Source: Blattamonas nauphoetae (taxonomy: Eukaryota > Preaxostyla > Oxymonadida). From it: 64,000 bases of DNA. Below the pieces are notes generated by a model. The model did not search any database, was not told the origin of the DNA, and saw only the letters and a program-made list of their open reading frames with translations. Shown piece by piece: positions 23,399 through 34,635 of this stretch. The translations under genes were made by a program, and so were the position numbers. Position 1 is the stretch's first letter. Each line of letters begins with the position of its first letter. The DNA is taken from the NCBI GenBank assembly GCA_033064195.1, contig JARBJD010000054.1:1-64000 (forward strand), written 5' to 3'.

Positions 23399-26300
23399 TC
23401 ACTCATCTTCATAATTATCAAAATCAAAGAAATTGATCAGGCCAGGAATGTAAAAATCCGCCTTCAACTTCGTCTCCATCTCAGCGTGCTTCTTGTCGAG
23501 ATAGTCATCCAAATACAAGTCTGATTCGTCTTTCGCGAATTCTTGGATCTGAACAAGGAAGTTCCGGATCCCCTCCACCAACTGGTCCAGCGACACGTTG
23601 CTGAAGAGCAGTTTGATGAAACTGTCGATTTGGATGGGGAGGAGATGGGGGAAGGCTGTCGAGATTGTGGAAAGAAGGATGTTCACCACAAACTGCTCAT
23701 TTGTGATTGACGCGTCAGGACTGAACGATTGGCGGATGACATTCTGTGTGAGCAGCCTCGACATCGTGTGGAGCACCAAACACTGCCTCCTGAAGCCCTG
23801 TTTGTGGAACGAATCTGTCATCACTCCAATCACATCACAGAAGATCCGAACGTAGTACACATTGAAGAACGATTCCTTCTTGTTCGACGACGCCATGTTC
23901 TCAATGAACGTGTGAAGCAGATCCAACGCAATGTCAGCGATGTTGGCATCAGCGTGCTTGATCCCCCACAGAATGGAGTCCACCACTATCTTCATCTGGT
24001 CTGGATCAACGATCGAAGGGAAGCCACTGGGGCAATCGGCATTGAGAGCGCGGAAGAGAGTGTAAAAGGCCAGTCTGTGTTCAGGGAAATCCTCAAAGTT
24101 GTTTGTGATCATCGACAGTGTCGGTTCGAACACCGACTGCAGAATCAGAATGAAGTGTGGGTTGAGCAAGCTCCTCAGTTGCGTTGTGAGCGACGTGAGA
24201 AGTGTGAGGATGCGTGGATCCCTGGCTGATTGGTGTGATTGTGGGTAGCATGGGAGGATGGTCACAATCACTGGCTCCAAGAACTGCTGACTGATCGTGT
24301 GTGGATCGTTGCAAACATTGAAGAAGTTGATCATCATGTTCATAATCTCCGTCCGAACCAGATTCACAGCACGCGACTGAATATCCTCCAATCCCGACGG
24401 CCCATTCTTCAGTGCCACCTGATGGAGGAAGTTGGAGTACGACGAGTAAAGGTTGCAGCAGTCGCCAAACAGAAGAACGAATTCCGGCAGAAACGACATC
24501 TTCAGCGGCTCGATCGTGCGAGCGAAGATTGAGAATGTGAGATACAGTGTGGCGAGAGGATCGCCTTCGAAGAGAATCTGTTCATTGGTGTGTGCCTTGT
24601 TGATCAGATCGGAGGAGTGTTGGTTTGGCGTCTCGAATAGCTTCTCCAGCAGTCTGATCCTTCTCTCGTCGTCCTTCTCGCCGGAGATGATTGTCGCCAC
24701 GCTTTCATACACGTTCAGAATCTGATTCCTCTCCAAGTCACTCACAATGTCGTTGAGCGAGTGAAGAACTTCATCCACAAACTGGATCGGGTGTGTGTCG
24801 TCCTGCCTCTCCATCACAATCGACCTCTTGCAAGATCGACAGATCTTCAAGAACGTTTCTGTTGCCATATCCTTCACGCCGGGGAAGGGCTCCTTCATGA
24901 ACTGGATCAGCTTGTTCAGAACTGTTCTCTGGAACTTCCAATTATTCTTCAGAAAGCGAGGATACTGCGATGCCACGAACATCACATTTGTTGCAATCAC
25001 AGCGCGTGGTTCTCGCTCATCTTTTGTGTTCACCATCTGCAGAAGCTGGTGCAGCACTTTGATCACAAATTGCGACTCTTCCTCCTTCGAGAGTGTCCCC
25101 GAGATGGCCCCGATGGCCCAACACAGAGAATTGAGAATATCATAGTTAAACGACGCTGGGTTCATCTGTTCGTTGAGAGTGTCCAGGAGACTGTTTTTCA
25201 TCGCTGCTGGGTTGAGGTGGGAGATGTATATGAGCGTTTCCCGCATCTGTTTGTAGAGTTCAATTTGGTCGGAATCGACGTTCGATTGGCGGACAATATC
25301 TCCGGCTTCGTTCACACTGACCAGAATCTCCTCGGGCTTGGCCATTCGACTCACAAGGATCATCCGAACCTGAGCGATGATCTCGCTGTACATTCGAATC
25401 CTCGGTGTCTTTTCTGTGTTGTTGTAGATCTTTGTGGCAATCTCCGAAGCTTGTTGTGATGCTCCCTTTCCTAAAATCCCAGATTTCCTTTTGGGTGTGT
25501 TAGCAAAGTTGACTTGAAGCGTCGGTTTTGTTCCAGTGATCTGTGGCTTTGTCGATGAAAACTCCGAATTCCGAGGAGCGAAGGGGGAAACAAATTGCCT
25601 TGTTACTGCCGGATTGAGTTTGATAGGAGTGTTGACATCGTTGAGAGCTGTGGAAGGAAGAATGGCTGGTTGAATGTCGTTTTTGTAGAGGTCTTGCGCA
25701 AAGAAATGCCAAAAATCGAGGCAAATTTGGAAGACATCCTTGTCTTGGATGAGGCTGATCCGTGAGACCAACCTGAGGCTTGGAATAATGTACATCTGGA
25801 ATGAAGACGAAGATGATGGTGAAGAGGGAAAACATACATGTGAGCTTTGACTATTCTCAAGGAGCTGGGTATGAGACTTATGAAAAGTTGTAAGGAAGAG
25901 TGCCACTGTTCTCAGAAACGTTCGGTCCTGTTCGCTCGAAGTCATATAAATATTTGGTATATCCACGTTCTGCGGGATAAACTCCAAAATTGAGATCGCA
26001 GTGGCATTATACAGTTGCAAAAGGACGGTGGAACACTCATTTTCTTTCTCTCCAAGCTCCAGTCCGGCGATCTGGGTGAGACACATCAATGTGTCATTTC
26101 GCGACACAAGTGGAGGCAGTAGAATCGTCACAAGAGACTGAATGAGATCAGAATCAAAAATGAAGGTGTGATCAATCCACGGAATGAAGATAGAAAGGGT
26201 TCGGAGGGCAGTGAGAACGAGTGATTCTGGTGAATTCTGTGTGTTTCCGAAAACCAGCTGGATAAGCTCGAAGACAAGTCCAAAATCTTTGGTATATTGT

Positions 26301-26980
26301 TCCTTGAAACGTGTTTTCTTCTGTGCAGTCATCCAATCATCACCAAAATCGAATACTTCCTCGCATAATTGTCCAAGCAATGTGAGATTGTTTTCGCAGA
26401 TAGAAAAGCTGTTACGGGCTGATTGGACCATCTCCTGAACAAAATCTGTCCAAGTAGACACCCAATCATGCTTAAGAATCGATATGAGTGGCTTGTTTAG
26501 CGCTCGAAGGATTGATTGGCTTTCCTGGGTGTAAAAAGTCTCGAGGTTTGAACTAATTTGCAGAATTTTGGTAACAATATAGGACTTGATGCTATCTCGA
26601 TCAGATGGTTCGATCATTTTCCATTTTTTCTTGATGTGTTTGTCGAGAGTCTGAGATTGAGAGAATTGTTGTAAATGAGAAGAAATGAACAGCTGCATAC
26701 GTTTAGAGCCACAAATTTCGATTCAATCAATGATGAATTATCAACGATTGTTGGTGAATTGATCCAAGAGTTCTCAAGATCCTGATATTTCATAAGAACT
26801 TCATTGGCTTGTTGTTGCTGTAAAACGAATAAAAGGGTCGAAAAGGCAAGGTGAATGTACATCAATGGGAAAAAAAGAAAAGTCAACCTCTTGAGGAGAA
26901 TTTGGGACGTAGAGAGCTCGAACAACTCTGTCGAAGAGATTTAGGTCAAATGGTTTTGATTGATCCAAAATGGCTTCCAT
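23399..26980 (-). CDS. XPO1: Exportin-1 (CRM1) nuclear export receptor
   Basis: The ATG at 26980 starts exon 1 (26888-26980), followed by exon 2 (26701-26817) and the large exon from 26650; introns are 70 and 50 bases. A further likely intron of 42 bases (25796-25837, GTATGT to TTCCAG) is in frame, which hides it. The protein is then about 1139 residues. The N-terminus (DQSKPFDLNLFDRVVRAL, then KFVALNTLDKHIKKKW) is the importin-beta-like start of CRM1. LCWAIGAISG marks the NES groove, followed by ASQYPRFLKNNWKF. The cysteine in LCWAIG corresponds to the human residue 528 that leptomycin B modifies. The acidic C-terminal helix ends DFDNYEDE. It exports NES cargo and RNPs with Ran-GTP. It is slightly longer than the usual 1070 residues. 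Confidence 0.96.
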
Positions 26981-27276
26981 TTCGGATAACAGTCTTTACC
27001 GAACACGGAGGAGTGAAAGGATTGAGAAATTTGGAGAATGTGAAATTGAGTAGATCGACCAATAAGATTTTTTTGAATCGTCGTGTGATCCCAACAATTA
27101 GTCGACGTTTCATTTTAAGAAGAAAAGTGGAAGAGATTCACTCTCTGAATGCAATAAAAGCTGAATATAGTTCATATGATGTGGATGGAATACTTGACCT
27201 CTACTTTTCGCTTCTTCTTTCTTGTGTCTTCTTTTTCTCGATTTCTAACAGAAGAGAAGTGAAATGAAGATGGTAA

Positions 27277-28758
27277 CTATAGACAAGAGGCCTCGCCCTT
27301 CTCAGATCGCCCCGTAACGTCAGCTGTCATCGCCTTCACTGTACTCCACATGTTCTCGTCCAGCTTGATCATCTTCCTTCCTCTCGTAATTAGCGAGAAA
27401 GGCACCAGAGTGAACTGCTGGTTCCAGAACCCCACAATACATCCTGTCTTCCCACTCAGCGCCGAATTCACTGCCTTGTTCCCCAACTCCTCACAGAAAG
27501 CCGCATCAGACGCGTTCGGCTTGCATGCTCTGATTGTGTATGAAGGGTCGATGTATCGTGTTGTGCACTCCATGTCCAGCTTCTTAAAGTGGGCCTGGAT
27601 CTGCTCTTTCAGAAACAGGCCGATATCACCTCCTTTCAAGTTGCCGCTAGCGTCTTTCACTGGCGGCTGGATTTTGGCCATCAATTCCGCTCCTGCCCCT
27701 TCTGCGACAACAATGACGCAGTGATTTTGGCGGAGAAGACGACTTTCGACGACTTTGAAGAGAGCTTCGAGTGTGAATGGTTCTTCAGGGATCAGACTGG
27801 AGGCGAGAAAGAAGACAAGAGAGATCAAAGTTAGTTAACATAGATATCCAATAAAATGGATGAAAATCGATAAACAAAGCAGAAAAATATCAAACCAGAT
27901 GTTCACATCACCACTGGCGAGTGTTGCCTTGGCCGAGATGAATCCCGAATCTCGTCCCATCAATTTCACGATACTCAACCCATGTGGTGCTGACTTTGCT
28001 TCAACATGCGCACAAGTCAGTGCTTCTCTTGCTTCTTCAACAGCTGTGTCAAAACCAAACGTTTTATCGACGTACAGAATGTCGTTGTCGATCGTCTTCG
28101 GAATACCAATGACTGAGATCTTTTCTCCCATTTCAGTGATCTTATCTTGGAGGAACATAGCTCCTCGTTGTGTTCCATCACCTCCGATTGTGAATAATAC
28201 ACTGATTTTCAGGAGTTTCAGTGTCTCTACCATTTCCTCTGGTGGAACCGGGCCGCGTGATGATCCGAGAAATGAGCCTCCGAGATAATGAATGGTATTG
28301 ACACTTTTCGTGTCCAAAAGCACATAGGACCGACCTTGCCTTGACAAGCCTCTGTAGCCAAACTTGAATCCGTACACCTTTTTCACGCCATATGCCAGGC
28401 TGGAATAAGTGATAGAGCGAATAACCTATATAACAGTATCAATTCAGTTGATATATCAAGAAAATGATCAAACATCGTTCAATCCAGGGCATAATCCTCC
28501 ACATGTCACGATTCCTACGTTGATGTCATGTGGATCAAAGAATAAATGGTCTCTTAGGCCAGCCACTTCAAATGCCAGTGATGGATCCAATTCTGATGGA
28601 CTTGAAAATCTTGATTGGTAGAGAATGCGTTCATTCTCTGATACGATTTCGTTTTTGGTTGGAGGAGTTTGAAATGTGCATTCTCCCAAAGTAGGGATTT
28701 TGAAATCAGCTGGTTCGAGCTTAGGGAGTGTCCGTGCTGCAGAAGTAGCTGTAGTCAT
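27277..28758 (-). CDS. PFK: 6-phosphofructokinase, plant/trypanosome-type short form
   Basis: Three exons: 28474-28758, 27896-28425 and 27277-27796, giving 444 residues; introns of 48 and 99 bases both begin GTTTGA. Motifs in order are GIVTCGGLCPGLNDV, FGYRGL, GGDGTQRGAMFLQDK, VIGIPKTIDNDI, FGFDTAVEEA, VKLMGRDSGFIS and VNICLIPEEPF. It commits fructose-6-phosphate to glycolysis. The residue after GGD is Gly and the residue before TIDND is Lys. In known families Asp/Lys marks pyrophosphate enzymes, while Gly/Lys occurs in the ATP-using plant and trypanosomatid clade, to which the whole middle region is very similar. I therefore lean to ATP as donor although the protein belongs to the broad PPi-PFK-like group. 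It is transcribed away from the WD40 gene that starts 117 bases from its ATG. Confidence 0.93.
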
Positions 28759-28875
28759 GAGTCAAATCCCGACAACTATTATTGTGGGGTATGAGATCCT
28801 GATCCTCTCGTGCACATCTCACATCCATCTGTCTTTCTTTGTTCTTCTTTTTCCCATCACCCTCCGAAGAACTGA

Positions 28876-31800
28876 ATGGCGGATCCGGAACTTTCTAACT
28901 TCCAGAACGTATTTGAACAGATACACCATTGGGAATCAAACATCACTCTTTTATTTCAGAGAGAGCATGCACAACGCCAACAGTCCGAAGGTGAAATTCA
29001 TACAATGAGGGTATCTTTCAATAATCATTGTGATAGTCGTCGTCTTCATTCTCATAATGACTTCATTCATCATCAATTTCAATATCACTTTACTGGACTC
29101 CATATATCTCGTGTTTTTATTTCATCATAGCTACAACTTGAACAGATCATATCTGAGCTAAACACTACAAAAGTTAAACTAAAGGAAGCGGAACAAGAAA
29201 ATCACAACCTCACATGCGATCAACTCATGCTAAAGACGCAACTGAACGACCAACGGTATTGTTTAATGCTTTTCATCACACAATTTTCTGTTTATTGTAG
29301 AAAAATGACAGAACTGATGATGAACACAGCTGATGGTACAGGTATTTCTCCGTCTCAATCTTCATTTCTCCTCTCAATTACAGGTACTGTGAATACATTT
29401 AACGATATGGCCACCGTAAAGAACATGAATCCACTTTCATCTATTATCAGACAGTATATCCTTCCTCTCTCTTCACCCATTTTCAACAGAACTCTCCAGG
29501 ACAAGCTCAGCTCCTCGTCAACACAGGTCGCTAACGAGTCAGGAATTCAAGGATTGCTTGATGACATTACGGACTCTCTTTGCAAGGCCATAAGCAAACA
29601 AACTCCGACTACAGTTGCCATGACACAACGGTCAAGTTCACCGACGCCTTTCAGCTCGTCGGATCCAAATCTCAGTCTTGATCATCGAGCTTCTGGAACG
29701 ACATTGTCATTGCAGACTATGTGTGAGTGGATGCGCGATATTGATGAAGACACGTGTGCTCTTTTGTGTTTAACTTCTCCAGATCGACTTCGTTCTCCGA
29801 ACAAATCAATAAGCAACTTGAATTATGTTTTAACAAATTCCTACACACAACAAAGACCGCTCCAAGCACTATTCAAATCCCTCAGCTTGTCGCACACAAC
29901 ATGTTGCCCGCCCTGTTTCACACCATCACAGCTGAAAACCCGACACGACAAGTCTCTGCCAGTAAACCTAGTTTATCCCCACAACATCCTATTGAGCCCA
30001 ACCCGCAGAATGAACAACCATCATCCCTCTTTAGGGTCGCACTTCGCGTTCTCTCGTTCTTCCTCTCAATGACCAATTCTCAGCCTTCTCAAAACACTCC
30101 GACTCTATCCTCAGATATTCTCCACCTTATTGCCCGCTTTCTGTTGAGTTCCGCCATTCCAACCCAACTTATCAACGCTTTCTGCCATCTTGTCGTTAAT
30201 TCACAAACGCTCAGTCCGACTGGAATGAGCAAAGCTGATGTCCCCAACCAGCCTCCATCCACCGAAACTGAGGACTTTATCTTGATTCTCCAACAAATTC
30301 TTGTTGTGTTCCTCCAGACACTCTTATTTGCCACTTCACAACCCCGCCTCTTCCGATTCGCCCAATTCGACCAAATCAAACTCCTCTTTGCACAGTCAGT
30401 CTTTATGAACATCTCACACCCGTCCATCATTATTTTATTGCTTTGCTGCCTCCTCCAATACCAATCTTACACCATCGCTTCACAACAAATGTCTCCATTT
30501 CCTGGGCAACAGAATACTTCTTCATCTCTTTTCGCCACAAAAATCAGTACAACCTCTATCCCTCAAGTTGTTAGCGTCCTTAAATTCTCATCAGATGGTC
30601 TCCAATGCCTAGCACAACCATCAAACACTTCGCAACCAACTTTAAACTGGAAACAGCTTGCGGCTTCGCTCGCCCGAGGTGTCGAGCTCGATTCCGAGAC
30701 CATCCGCAAAGAAGAGCAGTCAATATCTCTTCGAACCACCATCATAGAACCAGCGGACATCAACCTTGTGAAAGCCTGGATGACCCCATTACTATCTTCA
30801 TGGGAGCTCAGTTCCGAAGAAGTATCCACCACTATCAACACTATTCAACAATGCATTGAGACAACCGCCTCCATCTCCTCAAATACTGACGCAAACCGAA
30901 CCACACAATCAGACACCTCTCACCAATCGTCAGGAATTACTGTGCTTGATAAATCTATCTATATTGCCTTTAACAGACCCACCCCTCCTATTTCATCCCT
31001 CACCCATTCTCCGATAAACCCATTTTCACTGCCCACAGGTGCTCCTCCTTCGTCGTCCCCGGACATGTCCGACAGCTCCCAGGGCGACAGACTCTTCTCC
31101 TCGCAGAACGTTTCGCACAATCTTCCCTCGTTCAAGACCTCAATCTCACTTCAGAATCATCTATCCGCTGTCCGCGCGCTGTCAGCCCATCCAACCCGCC
31201 TCTCCTTCCTCTCCGCTGGCGATGATGGGATTCTCCGATTTTGGGACTTTTCCTCCTTTGCCTACCGCCAGAGCAGGATAGACTCTCAAACACCGTTCAT
31301 ATTAAGCCGAGCTGCAGCGCCTATTCTGGCGACTCGATTTCTCGCTCGCCGTCGCGAAGCCATCAGCGCAACCTCAAAAGGCCAGCTGAGCATATCAGCA
31401 ATTCCGTCCTCGTTCGACTACACGTCAGATGGGGCCCACCACAAACTGAATTCCCTCAACACATTCACTCTCCATTCAGCCCATCGCGACGCCATCTGTG
31501 CGGTCGACGCCACGAACGACGAAAAAGCGATTGTGACGTGCTCAGCTGACGGGATGGTCAAGATCTGGGTGTTCCAGAACGATGAAGGCGCGTCGATTCG
31601 GGATTACGACGGAAGGGCAGTGAAGGAGTGGGAGTGGGACGAGCGGAGAAAAGCGGAAGGCGAGTGGACGAGTGTGTCTGATCGTTTGGGAGCTCTTTCT
31701 CCAACTCCCACAAACACACCATCTCTCTACACTGGACAGCGAGACGAACAAGCAGAACGCGCGATGACACATCCGATTTACAACCAGCCTCTCCATGCCG

Positions 31801-32585
31801 AACCCGACCCGCTGATTCACGCTCTGTCGATCTCTCACCCGCAAGGCATCCGACCCACAGGAGCTTTATTTAATCCTATCAACCACAATCAACTTTTCAT
31901 TGGATACCGAAACGGTGATCTGGCGGAGTTCGATCTTCATCAGACAAAGCGGGTCTCTCTCCTCACTCATCAACACTATTCGAAAGACAACGACTCCAGA
32001 TCGTCTGGGACACCATCACTTTTGGGGCAGGGAGGGAGGCAGACCGCAAGTGTGGGGAAGGGAGACACCAGTCACTGGATCACAAGCATGTCGTTCTCGA
32101 GCCAAAATGGCCGTCTCCTGCTGTCAAACAAGAACAGCCGCGTGAGCATGATCGACACCACCACTCTCACCCCAACATTCTCCATCGGACAAGCCATGTC
32201 GGAAGGGATCTCGTGTTTGGATTGGAGCTCCGATCCCAACGTCTTCTCTGTCTGCAGCTACGTCAACGAGATGAAGCTGTTCGACCTCCGCCGCGTCCGC
32301 CACTCCCACATGCTCGTCCGGACAACCCACAAACAATATTTTGGGAATGGGATCACGTCCATCCAGTTTCATCGAGTGTATCCACTCTGTGTTGTTGGTG
32401 GTGCTGATTCCACCCTTAAAGTGTTTGTGACACCCACCGAGTCAGAAGAAGTTCCAAACTACGTTGCATCAAACAACAGGCGGCTGAAAGAGATCAGAGA
32501 GAAGGAGAAAGTCCTCCAGAAACAGAGCTCGCAGAGGGGGGACCAGCAAAGGAAGCAGAGGTCGTTCTCATCGAAACATGGGTAG
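28876..32585 (+). CDS. Coiled-coil plus WD40 protein, striatin-like
   Basis: Exons begin at the ATG at 28876. Introns fit at about 29011-29130 (GTATCT to CATAG), 29257-29300 (GTATTG to TGTAG), 29343-29384 (in frame) and about 29721-29781 (donor uncertain), after which one frame runs to 32585. The N-terminus is a coiled coil (QRQQSEGEIHTM then LEQIISELNTTKVKLKEAE). A long Ser/Thr/Pro-rich middle follows. The C-terminal 500 residues form WD40 repeats: HLSAVRALSAHPTRLSFLSA..GILRFWDF, AHRDAICAVDATNDEKAIVT..GMVKIWVF, GISCLDW..KLFDLRR, GITSIQF..STLKVF. Order and wording of the first blades resemble striatin, the PP2A B''' scaffold of STRIPAK, but the N-terminal caveolin/PP2A-binding signature is not obvious. 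The name is an inference; the WD40 call is firm. Confidence 0.8.
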
Positions 32586-33182
32586 GGTCAACTCTTCTCA
32601 CTCACCGTTTATTCGGGTCATTTGGATTGGCCCGTTGTCTGACTTGTTTGATCTTTCAGACCATCTCTGTCTACAAAAACCAATTTTGTTGTTCTGTTTT
32701 CTTTTTGTGAAGGATTTTTGTGTGATTGAGAGAAATCTGTCATCAAAAATGAGAGGTAGACGTTGAACCCAATGAGAATTCACAATAATGTTGCTTCAAA
32801 ACTAAAATTATTGGCCGATTACTGTTTTCTTTGATCGATGACCGTAAATGGCCCAATATGTCACATACACGCACAATTATCTCAAAATCTCTTACACTCG
32901 AGAGTATCAGAAATATGGATGCGTTGAATCCCAGAGATCTTGCGGTAGTCCAAGAAACATGGACTTGAGAAAACATCTTCTCATTCAACGCAATATCATC
33001 CTCAGAAGAACTCTTCATCCAGAGAATGTGCATCAATAATCTTGAAAATCGAGCGGATTGTTTGATTCAGGAAAAAGATCGTTCGTACAGGTGATTCTGA
33101 GTTGTGTTCACAGGTTGGCTGTTGTGAGTGGAATGATGAAACAGCACGGATAAAATAACAAAGTGTGTTCGTGATCAAAGAA
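32586..33182. other. Convergent 3' intergenic region
   Basis: Lies between the ends of the WD40 gene and the RAB7-like gene. Only frames under 100 codons are open and none is recognisable. A/T-rich runs near 32690-32720 and 32770-32830 may hold polyadenylation signals of the two genes. Confidence 0.5.
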
Positions 33183-34075
33183 TTAACAGCTGCACTTCTT
33201 GTCGTCCGTCTGTTTTGTGTCGACATCGACGGTATCTTTCACCTCGCTGGAGAAATGAATGACGCTTAGAAAAGGAAATATCAAACGGATCTTCTTGTGG
33301 TTCTCTTCGAAGAGCAATCCGGGCAATTTCCATGAAGGCTTCTTCAACGTTGGAGTTGTCTTTGGCCGATGTTTCGTAGAAAAGAAGGTTTCCTTTTGAC
33401 TGACACCATCCCTCAGCGCGCTTTGTTGGAACCTGGAAGAGGAAGGATAAGCATGACCATAGAAGAGAAATCACACTGTTCGTTGGTCTTCAAGATCACT
33501 CTTGTTTCCAAGGACAATGAATGGGAAGTTTTCGGGATCGGTGGGGGATCCTTGGAAGAGGAATTCATCCTTCCAGCTTTCGAGATTTTCAAATGTTTTG
33601 TTGGCGGTCACATCATAGACAAGGATACATGCATCAGATCCACGGTAGAAAGCAACACCAAGTGATTGGAAACGTTCAAGACCGGCTAGAAGATGGTAAG
33701 AAAGGTGAAATAGGTGAAAGTATTGGAAATTAATTCGAGTAAAGATGAAAATTCATATAAATAGTTGCTTAAACAAACCAGTATCCCAAATTTGCATGGT
33801 GACTTGGCGTCCATCGACGATGACTTCCTATGAGAGCGAACAGGATGTAAAATGAGAGTGAATAGTTCAGAAATTTGAGAAAAATAAGCAATAGAATGGT
33901 ATCAATGACAATAAATGTCGTGAATCCCGACCTTTGTGAGGAAATCAGCACCAATTGTCACTTTGTATTGTTCGCTGAATTTGTGTTGCGCGAATTGGTT
34001 GATAAGAGATGTTTTTCCAACACCAGAGTCACCAAGGACAATTACTTTCAAAAGTGCGCGTTTTCTTTGAGCCAT
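33183..34075 (-). CDS. RAB7: RAB7-like GTPase with Leu in place of catalytic Gln
   Basis: Five exons: 33932-34075, 33779-33827, 33477-33685, 33287-33432 and 33183-33246; introns are 104, 93, 44 and 40 bases. The 203-residue product has GDSGVGKTS, the effector region [40 protein letters not shown] and the double-cysteine end KKCSC for geranylgeranylation. The body and the tail are RAB7, which controls late endosome/lysosome fusion. The WDTAGQ motif reads WDTAGL: the codon CTT lies immediately 3' of the splice junction at 33685. In known small GTPases this change abolishes intrinsic hydrolysis. The last exon is only found by splicing; read through, the tail looks like an Arg-rich extension without CSC. 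Confidence 0.95.
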
Positions 34076-34635
34076 TTTTGTGAATTGATCTCGCGACCCA
34101 CAGTCTATCTAGACTAACAATCTCCTCGATCAAATCGTTAGACAGTTGTTCAGATTCTGATCGATTGTGCACATATATGCATCAATTCGTCTTGTCTCAC
34201 GATCGAGCCGGACTAATCAATTCGATTCAATCTCAATGAGAGCTACCGAACACTTTTTAAAAAACGGGTTGATCAAAATTGAAAGGGTGAAAGTTGATCA
34301 AAGAGCGTTTCAAGACATGAAAAATGTCGATTTTGACTCTTCCAGATTGTTTGTCCAAGATGGATGGATGGATGAGAACGAGGAGGAAGAGTTCCTCGGG
34401 AATCTCCTCGTTTTGAGAAACAGGAACTCCTGTTGATCACTCCAACACTTCCACAACCACAATCATAGTGAACACACAAACGATGAACTTTCGTTGAAAT
34501 GAGAGTTTCCTGGTGAAATGAGATTAGAAGGTCTCGTCAAAGAGGGCGACGAGAATTCGTTGGTCCAGCAAACAGAACAGTGCAGAATGGAGCTGTTCAC
34601 ATAAGAAGGGTCGTGGCTCCTCAATCAGAGCAAAA
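34076..34635. other. RAB7 upstream region and start of the tandem duplication
   Basis: The first 250 bases upstream of the RAB7 ATG hold no gene. From about 34345 the sequence (TTGTTTGTCCAAGATGGATG onward, with GAGTTTCCTGGTGAAATGAG) is repeated almost unchanged from about 38488. This marks the 3' boundary of the duplicated unit. Confidence 0.7.
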
